From NCBI RefSeq assembly GCF_954871325.1, contig NC_088775.1:80391561-80455560 (forward strand): a stretch of 64,000 nt of DNA, written 5' to 3'. Each line of letters starts with the position of its first letter. Position 1 is the first letter of the stretch. Below, in pieces: positions 57,301 to 64,000 of this stretch. A program made the translations under genes and the position numbers. Under the pieces are notes generated by a model. That model searched no databases. It had not been told where the DNA came from and was given only the letters and a program-made list of their open reading frames with translations. The stretch is from Gordionus sp. m RMFG-2023. Its lineage: Eukaryota > Nematomorpha > Gordioida > Chordodea > Parachordodidae.

Positions 57301-59539
57301 ATTTATACTAAGTCTATCTCCAGGGCGTCTAAATTGACAATAAAATAATTCTTATTTATAATTACTCATTGAATCACAGATTATATTACAAAAATTTTAG
57401 AAGAGATAATAAACTTGTTAAATCATTTTTTTTTAAATTTAACAAAATATTTTTTATATATAAATTTCATATTCCAACATGAATAATAAATATCAAAAAA
57501 ATATATAATTAGTAGGATTACGAAAAAAAGAATCATAATAACAAAAGGACATGAGGCATAGATCATAAAATAATTTAAAATAAAAAAAGCGAAAGCAGCA
57601 AAAATTATTCAAAACCTTCATCTAATCATCAGGAGAAATCGAATTAATAAAACAAACATAATTAGCCTTAAGAATGGCTATTGCGATCCTCAAAAATATT
57701 ATAAAGAATTGAACAAATTTTATCTAATACAAAATATTATCTATTCGTTATATTATTTCTAAGAATTTATTTTCTTTTATTATATATATTTTATGCTCAA
57801 CAATATCGTACTGCGCACTTAATATTAAAACTTATCTAGTCTTAACATTATTTCTAAGATTTATTTTCTTTTAATATTTTTACTCAAAAATATCCTACTT
57901 CGCTCTATCATTAAATTAAAATTGTATGATTTATTATCTAGCATAAAAAATTTTTATCTAGTCATTTTATTTCTAAGAATTCATTTCGTTTTATTATTGT
58001 TTTTATGTACTACACTAATATTAACTAGTTATTCTACGAATTTTAAATTTACAATAACACTAGCACAAAATGTAACTATAGTATTTAAATTGTTGATTCA
58101 AATTCCTTCTTTAAATAATGACTTCTAATTTCCATCTTCCTTTTTAGGCTATAATATATATTAGTCAAAATAAACAAAAGGTAATAAATAAAATATTCAA
58201 AATGACACAATTAAATGAAATGATAAAATAAAATTATGATAATATATAGATACATAAAGCAATAATTTCATATAAAATGGAGTCATAATTAGGAAATATG
58301 GATAGTTTGGTAAGTACTTAAACCTTATCAAAGGTAGTTACTTAAAATTAAAACTTACTCACATATGAGATATGAATAATTTTATAATATTAATAAGGTA
58401 TATTATCTTAGGTACAGGTATGTTATCGTACTAATAAGCTATAAACGGTAATATCAGCACTTATTGGAGAATTAAATTAAACATTAATAAATGAGGTAAT
58501 GGTTAAAGTAGGTAAATATAAGTACTCTATCGCTGGCTATCATCCTTTTTTTGATCGACGCATAGAAATCAGCCCTGAATTTTCTTATTAGAGCTAAGGG
58601 GTTACCGAGTTCAGCCTCCATACAAACTGTTTAGGTATTAACGAATTTGGAACTCGGTAGCCTTTTCAGCATTGGAATTGTTAATTTATTCTATTCTCCC
58701 AATATATGTGCTGAAATTGCCACTATTTAGGGAATTCCAGCTTTATCAGATCAGGAATTTTTTACGTTCTTTTATTGCCATCATGTTTATTTAAGTATTT
58801 GTGATTATTATACATAAGCTTCAAAATATTGATTTTAAGAAAGCATTCTTGAAAACTGTCAATATTATAATTTCATGTTATTTTAAATTCTAACATTTAA
58901 AATATATGATATGATGAAATGCAATCTTAAAATTTCAAATAAAATCCCTGCTTCTTATGTACTTTCAAGTTACTTAGAAGCCAATCATCCGTTTTGGACT
59001 TCATTTTTTGTGAAATATAGTGATGTAATATAAATTTTTGATAGTATAATTTTTTAAAATTTAGGTTAAAGATGATCAATTTGGAATGTCAAATTTCAAT
59101 TTACAATTAAAAAACAAAGATAATTACCATATTCTAAGATTAGGTTGTTTCCCATATATAAAATATCATTGTACAAAATCAAACTATCAAAATTTAAGGG
59201 TTACAGATTTGTTTTATCGTTTCATAAAAATTCTAAATTTGGGTAATCATATAAAAAAAATTAGTATAGGTTATTTATTTTAAATAAAGGTATTCCTTGT
59301 CTAGCTTATGGTATAATCTCATATTTTCTAATAAAGCATGTTGAAGTTATACATATAAATCATATAAAAAAAAGTTCAAACAACTCCTATAAAATAAAAT
59401 TATATTTTTTATACAAAGAAAACAAGAAATCAATATATTAATATTTGTATTATATATTTATTTTGATACAATTTTTATAAGCAAAAATATTTAATTTTTT
59501 ATATTTAAGCAATATAATATATATGAATTTTTTTTAAAA
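57301..59539. other. Intergenic, 3' of the Asn-rich gene
   Basis: AT-rich with no gene recognised. A short inverted pair lies at 58597-58612 (GGGGTTACCGAGTTC) and 58649-58666 (GGAACTCGGTAGCCTTTT), with a 36-bp spacer. Confidence 0.5.
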
Positions 59540-62500
59540 CTATTTGTTTTCCAAAGAAGTTTTTCCGGTAACTTTATTTGTTTTACCATCTTTTTGTAGA
59601 TTGTTGAAGTATGCCATACCATGTTTATATGTGGGTCTTTTTACATCTTTAAAATTCTAATATAAGGATTAGTAAATTTTAAAATTAATTACTTGTAGAG
59701 TTTGGTTATTTGGCTTATTATAATCATTTTCACCTTGATATTTATTATTTTTCAAACTATTTTCTGATTTATCATATAATTCAGGGATGTAATGTTTATT
59801 ATTACCACCTATATGATTTACTACATCACCATTATTATAAGCTGTTTCTGATATATGTGTATTCACGGATGACAGATTATATAAAGATTCAAACAGGCCC
59901 AAGTTTGGATTATCAAATAAATTTGGATTGGTAAAAAGATTATTATGCTGATTTGGAAATGTTGGGAACATGTTAATATTTAAGTGAGGTGATACTGAAG
60001 AAATAGGAAAGGAGTCAACATTATTATAACTATTCATAATATTATTGTTATAAATATCATAATAAAAAGAGCTTGATGGATCATGGTTAATATCTGGAGG
60101 CATGGCATTGGGTTGTAATAATTCTTCATTCAAGTTGAAAGTTGTTGTCCCAAAATTTGGAATAGAATTATCCAAAACTCCAGTATTGTTCATATCTTTA
60201 TTCATTCTTGGGATACTTTGGTTATATAAATATTGAGTGTGAGATTGTGGTAATATATGGTGAAAATTGAAAGGTAAAGAATTCATTTGACTTTGGATAT
60301 TTGTTTGAGGCAAAGGTGAAAGGAATGGGAATTGATTATGATTAAATTGGTTAGGAATATGTGAATCAATGTGAGGTAAATTGAATCCAGGATTGTGGGA
60401 ATCTAAATAAAACAAAGCATTGATATTGTATAAGAGATGTTATGTTTAATGACTATTGAGCAAAATATTGATTTAAAAAAAATAATATTATATACATGGC
60501 TTCAATTGATTGCCAAAATCAAAGTAATTATGGTGATTATTTAATGTAGAATTAAAGTATAATAGATTTAATAGATCTCCTCCATTATTAGAACAATTAT
60601 TCATAATAGGATTGGATTTAAGATGCAAATAATTTAAATTTGATTTTGCAGTTGTTGTCAAGTAAGTATTCCTGGTTTCCATAAATTTAGAAGCATTCAC
60701 ACTTTTATTTAAAAAATATGATTTTGAACTTATAGAGTTATGGTAAGTGTTTGAAACAGTATTATTTGAATGAAAATTTTGTGAAGTAAAAACTTTTTGT
60801 GATAAATTAGGCTTATTATAAAGTATATTATTTTTGTAACTATTATTATTTCTACTATAATCATTCTTATTATGAGATAAACTATAAGTAATGGAATTGG
60901 GTGCATAGTTTGATTCAGAATACTGAATATGTGAACTTTGTTGTTTTTGATGATTATTATCAATAATTGAATTACTATTAGAATTTTTCGATTTTGTAAG
61001 GGTTGCTATTAATTTATTTAAATTTAAAAAATATGAAATTATAATATATTAGGGGTAATGAGCAATAAATACTTATAAAAATTGTAATAAAAATCCCTTA
61101 TATTTAAAAAAAATTATCAAAATAATTGATGAATTATTGCATTTGTAGTTTCAAATATGATAATATGATTATCATTCTCATTATTGTCTAATTCACCATA
61201 TTTGTTTTCAGGGTTGTTAAATTCATTTGATTCAAATCTGGTCCGGCCTTTATCAAGTGGAAAATCATGGTATCGATTATTTCCCATTCGGTTGTTACCA
61301 TAAATATGGGTTCCATAATTAGCATCATCTAGATTGTTATATGATATATTACCCTGTCTTTCATGTGATGGATAATGATGGCTATTATTTGCATTATTAA
61401 ATTTTGAACTATTGGAGTATTTTTGGCTATTATTCGCATCGTTAAATCTTAAATTATTGGGATACTTTGGGCTATTATTTGCATCATCAAATCTTGAATT
61501 ATTGTGATATTTCTGGCTATCATTGTGATTTATGTCATTGATAAATCGTGAAATAGGGTTTTTCTGTTTGAATGCTAAATCGTTATCATCCCATTTACTT
61601 TGATTTATAGGAGAATTAGGATAAGATTTTCGAGGGGTATTCCTAATATTAGAACCAGCTTCATTATTATTTTGCTTCATATCATTTGTATCTTCGGAAT
61701 ATTGCTGTATGCGAGATTTAGTATAGGCTTTGGAAGAAATATTCCTTGATTTTTCATAATTTATATTATAAGAATCAGATCTATTATTATTAGATTTATG
61801 TTCCATGTCATAGCGACCATCCCTATAGTAATTGTTCTTATTTGGGCCACTCCGGTGAGAGTAATCTTGCCTATCATAAAAGTCATTATTTATTTCTGGT
61901 GGCTTTTTATCATTATGATCTTTTGTTAGGACAACCTTCTCAACGCTTTTATTTAATGAGTTTTCTTTTTCGCCATAACTTCTAAATGAAGGATAGCTTT
62001 TGTAGCCAGAATCGTTCATTCTATAATTTCGTTTGGTATTATCATGATTAGTTCTATTATATCTGTCCAAGGGCCCCTTTGAATTAGATCTCCTTTGGTC
62101 GTCTCTATCACTATTACGACTTTTAAACCATAATTTGTCAGTATCTTTATCATATGGGTAACTACTTCTGGGTTGGTTACCTAAATTGCTAAAATTGGTA
62201 CTGGACGTATTTTTAGATGATTCCTTAGGATGATTAATCTTTTCCGTCATTTCAGAATATTTTTTAGAATGTTGTTCTAAATACTCATTTGAATTATTTT
62301 CTTTGGATCGGTTATCTAGATTGTTTTTGCGGACAATGGAAGAATTCATAGGTGATTCCTTAGATTGATTTGTTTTTTCCCTCATTTGTGAATATTTTTT
62401 AGGAGGTTGTACCAAATCGGGTTTAGTAAATGGCTTATTATTATAAAATCGTTGTTGGTTATTACTCGATGCATCGTTAAAATCATCAGAGGAACGGTTT

Positions 62501-62736
62501 TTTAACTTCTCTGATTCTTTCATTTTTGTGTAGCTGCTACCGATTTTTTCTTGTTTTGGGTAATTTTTATCGTGTTGATTGGATATATCCATCAATGGTT
62601 TGATGGCTCTTTTATTAGAAGGTGAAGAATGTCTTACTTGATAACGCGATTTTTTTAAGAAATCATCTCGATTATTATGTGACACTTTAAAATGACTTTT
62701 TCTATCTTTTGATATATCATGATTTGGGCGTGTCAT
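59540..62736 (-). CDS. Asparagine-rich low-complexity protein, unidentified
   Basis: Four exons read in phase: 62736-61197, 61005-60496, 60402-59693, 59656-59540, giving 958 residues from Met at 62736. Donors are GTGAAT, GTATAT and GTAATT; the introns are 191, 93 and 36 bp. The protein is dominated by Asn, Ser, Lys, Tyr and Asp, with no folded domain visible. The N-terminal half is basic (MTRPNHDISKDRKSH, RSSPSNKR-like). It holds a diverged duplicate, PPKKYSQMREKTNQSKES and HSKKYSEMTEKINHPKES, and tandem 15-residue repeats near 61365-61530 (KYPNNLRFNDANNS type). The C-terminal half is Asn/Pro/Phe-rich. The frame stays open a little upstream of 62736 to an AG at about 62745, so this may be an internal exon and the true start may lie further right. 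An RNA-binding or granule-associated disordered protein is possible; no function can be assigned. Confidence 0.75.
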
Positions 62737-64000
62737 ATCTCGAGGTAATCTAGAGCTTATTGATTTTTTTAAAAAATTAATTGAGTATTATAAATCAATA
62801 TAATAGCAATTCTTTCTTTAAGAAAACTCAATAAATAATTTAAAAAACGAATTGTTATCAAAGTAATTTAAGTCATAAAACTGATAGATCCTTAAAAAAT
62901 ATCGAATTTTGATAAGAAAAACGAAAAGATTTATTTTCAAAATTATGAGGATATTTAACTAAGAAATTCAGCTAAGTGGGTAGATTAGGAATAGTGTTCC
63001 AAAATAGCCTCATTTAATTCACTCTTGAGTTGACTCCAAAAATATTCTAAATCGAGTTCTTAGTTAAAGACTAACGTTTCAGCCTCAAGGTTTTAGCATA
63101 GCAACTACTCTTCCTTGAAAGTCTTTATAATGGTTCGGTTTGATTATAGTTACAGTTCAGAAAATAATAATTTCGGTTTGGGTTCGATACCATGATCATA
63201 ATATTATAAATTTAAAACAAATAAAAATTGATGAACTTTCCAGTAGTATCAATATTAGCAAAAAAGGTGAAATTGGTGCTTGGCCTAATTAAAACTTAAC
63301 ATAAATTCGTTTTTTTAAAATCTCACATCCTGCCTTTTCCCCCTGTTTAGTTTTAAGTAAAATAAAACAATCAAATTCTCAAATTAAACAAGTAAATTTT
63401 TTCTTACCTAAAACATCAGATATGCATTCTATATCTTTCCCAAGACAATTTATTATTGTTAAAAAATATTTATTTATATAAAAAGCAAACACAAAATTAT
63501 ATTAAATTTATTTTTTTGATCACTATTCAACAATGCTGGAAATGTTACTTATGTAGGGAAATGGTAAGATCATTCATTACTTTTTGTTTTACTTTTTAAC
63601 TAACGTTACTTTTTAAAATTATCGACGAACTTAGATAAAAGTTCAAGATTATTAGTCCAAATGAAGGATTATGTTCCCACTAGAGCTAATTTATATCAAC
63701 CTGTCTAAAATCACAATATCGGTCAGATTTAACTGGTGATCAATAAAAATGGATTAAATTTAATCAAAAACCATTCTTGGGTTAGGCTTACCAAAATTAA
63801 ATATACTTATTAAATATTTATTAATTTCATTTAAATATATGTGTTTCTTTTTTATGGAAAGTAGCGAGTATAAAGACATTATACTTTTAAGGTAATGTTA
63901 AGACCACTGATCATAATTTTTAGTTCAAATATGCCAGCATAAAAAGATTTTTATATAAAGAATTAATATTATATTAAACAAAAAAATTAATAATAATAAT
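62737..64000. other. Upstream flank of the Asn-rich gene
   Basis: AT-rich promoter region or 5' intron. A possible minus-strand exon end lies at 63408 (TTTTAG|GTAAGA, preceded by codons for CLGKDIECISDVL), but its phase (1) does not fit the exon start near 62744 (phase 2). No other coding seen. Confidence 0.35.

Noticed and set aside
59710-59934. Plus-strand open frame over the Asn-rich gene
   Set aside because: Shadow of a repetitive minus-strand coding exon.
60730-60963. Minus-strand Ile-rich 77-residue frame
   Set aside because: It is an alternative frame of the 61005-60496 exon. The other frame is open throughout, Asn-rich and splices in phase on both sides.
63408-63470. Possible upstream exon (CLGKDIECISDVL, donor GTAAGA) of the Asn-rich gene
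   Set aside because: The donor is good but its phase does not match the exon beginning near 62744, and no linking exon was found.
1-64000. CRISPR arrays, tRNA or rRNA genes, bacterial operons
   Set aside because: No regularly spaced direct repeats, no cloverleaf-like sequence noticed and no rRNA core motifs. The content is eukaryotic nuclear DNA.

Overview
The window is animal nuclear DNA: very AT-rich, intron-bearing and crowded with transposon debris. Three host genes can be read through their splice sites. (1) EMC2, a subunit of the ER membrane protein complex, lies on the minus strand at 24149-27247 in nine exons. (2) An AGFG-type ArfGAP gene lies on the plus strand at 28120-53127 in ten exons. 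(3) An asparagine-rich, low-complexity gene that I cannot name lies on the minus strand at 59540-62736, in four exons that splice in phase; its 5' end may lie further upstream. EMC2 and AGFG are head to head and share an 872-bp gap that should hold both promoters. AGFG and the Asn-rich gene are convergent. AGFG and EMC2 orthologues and the mixture of introns of 33-60 bp with introns of several kb fit a metazoan with an AT-rich genome. I cannot name the species from sequence alone.

Layout. 1-24148: no confident host gene. It holds hAT DNA transposons (10917-12738 with exact target duplications; a compound inverted cluster at 15735-20615), two Ty3/gypsy fossils (14990-15250 and 20843-21555), an inverted-repeat element (21871-22655) and several MITEs. 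24149-27247: EMC2. 27248-28119: divergent promoter region. 28120-53127: AGFG, whose first intron alone is 16.7 kb and contains two hAT transposons, a transposon-associated protein fragment, five or more MITEs and two GC-rich hairpin repeats. 53128-59539: intergenic, with a 359-bp MITE and an RTE-like LINE endonuclease remnant. 59540-64000: the Asn-rich gene and its upstream flank.

The host genes have no obvious shared pathway: EMC2 acts in membrane-protein insertion at the ER, and AGFG in Arf GTPase and endocytic-adaptor biology. The most notable points are these. The AGFG arginine finger is encoded immediately after the 16.7-kb intron. Its tail has lost every FG dipeptide while keeping an NPF motif. 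A dispersed MITE family (core TTAAACGGCTCGATTTGAGC) has about six copies, one with a clean 8-bp duplication. A pair of GC-rich palindromes sits in the AT-rich intron, and G/C homopolymer runs of 9-13 bases are frequent. I found no CRISPR array, rRNA or tRNA. I did not find a clearly new biological system; the findings are ranked accordingly.
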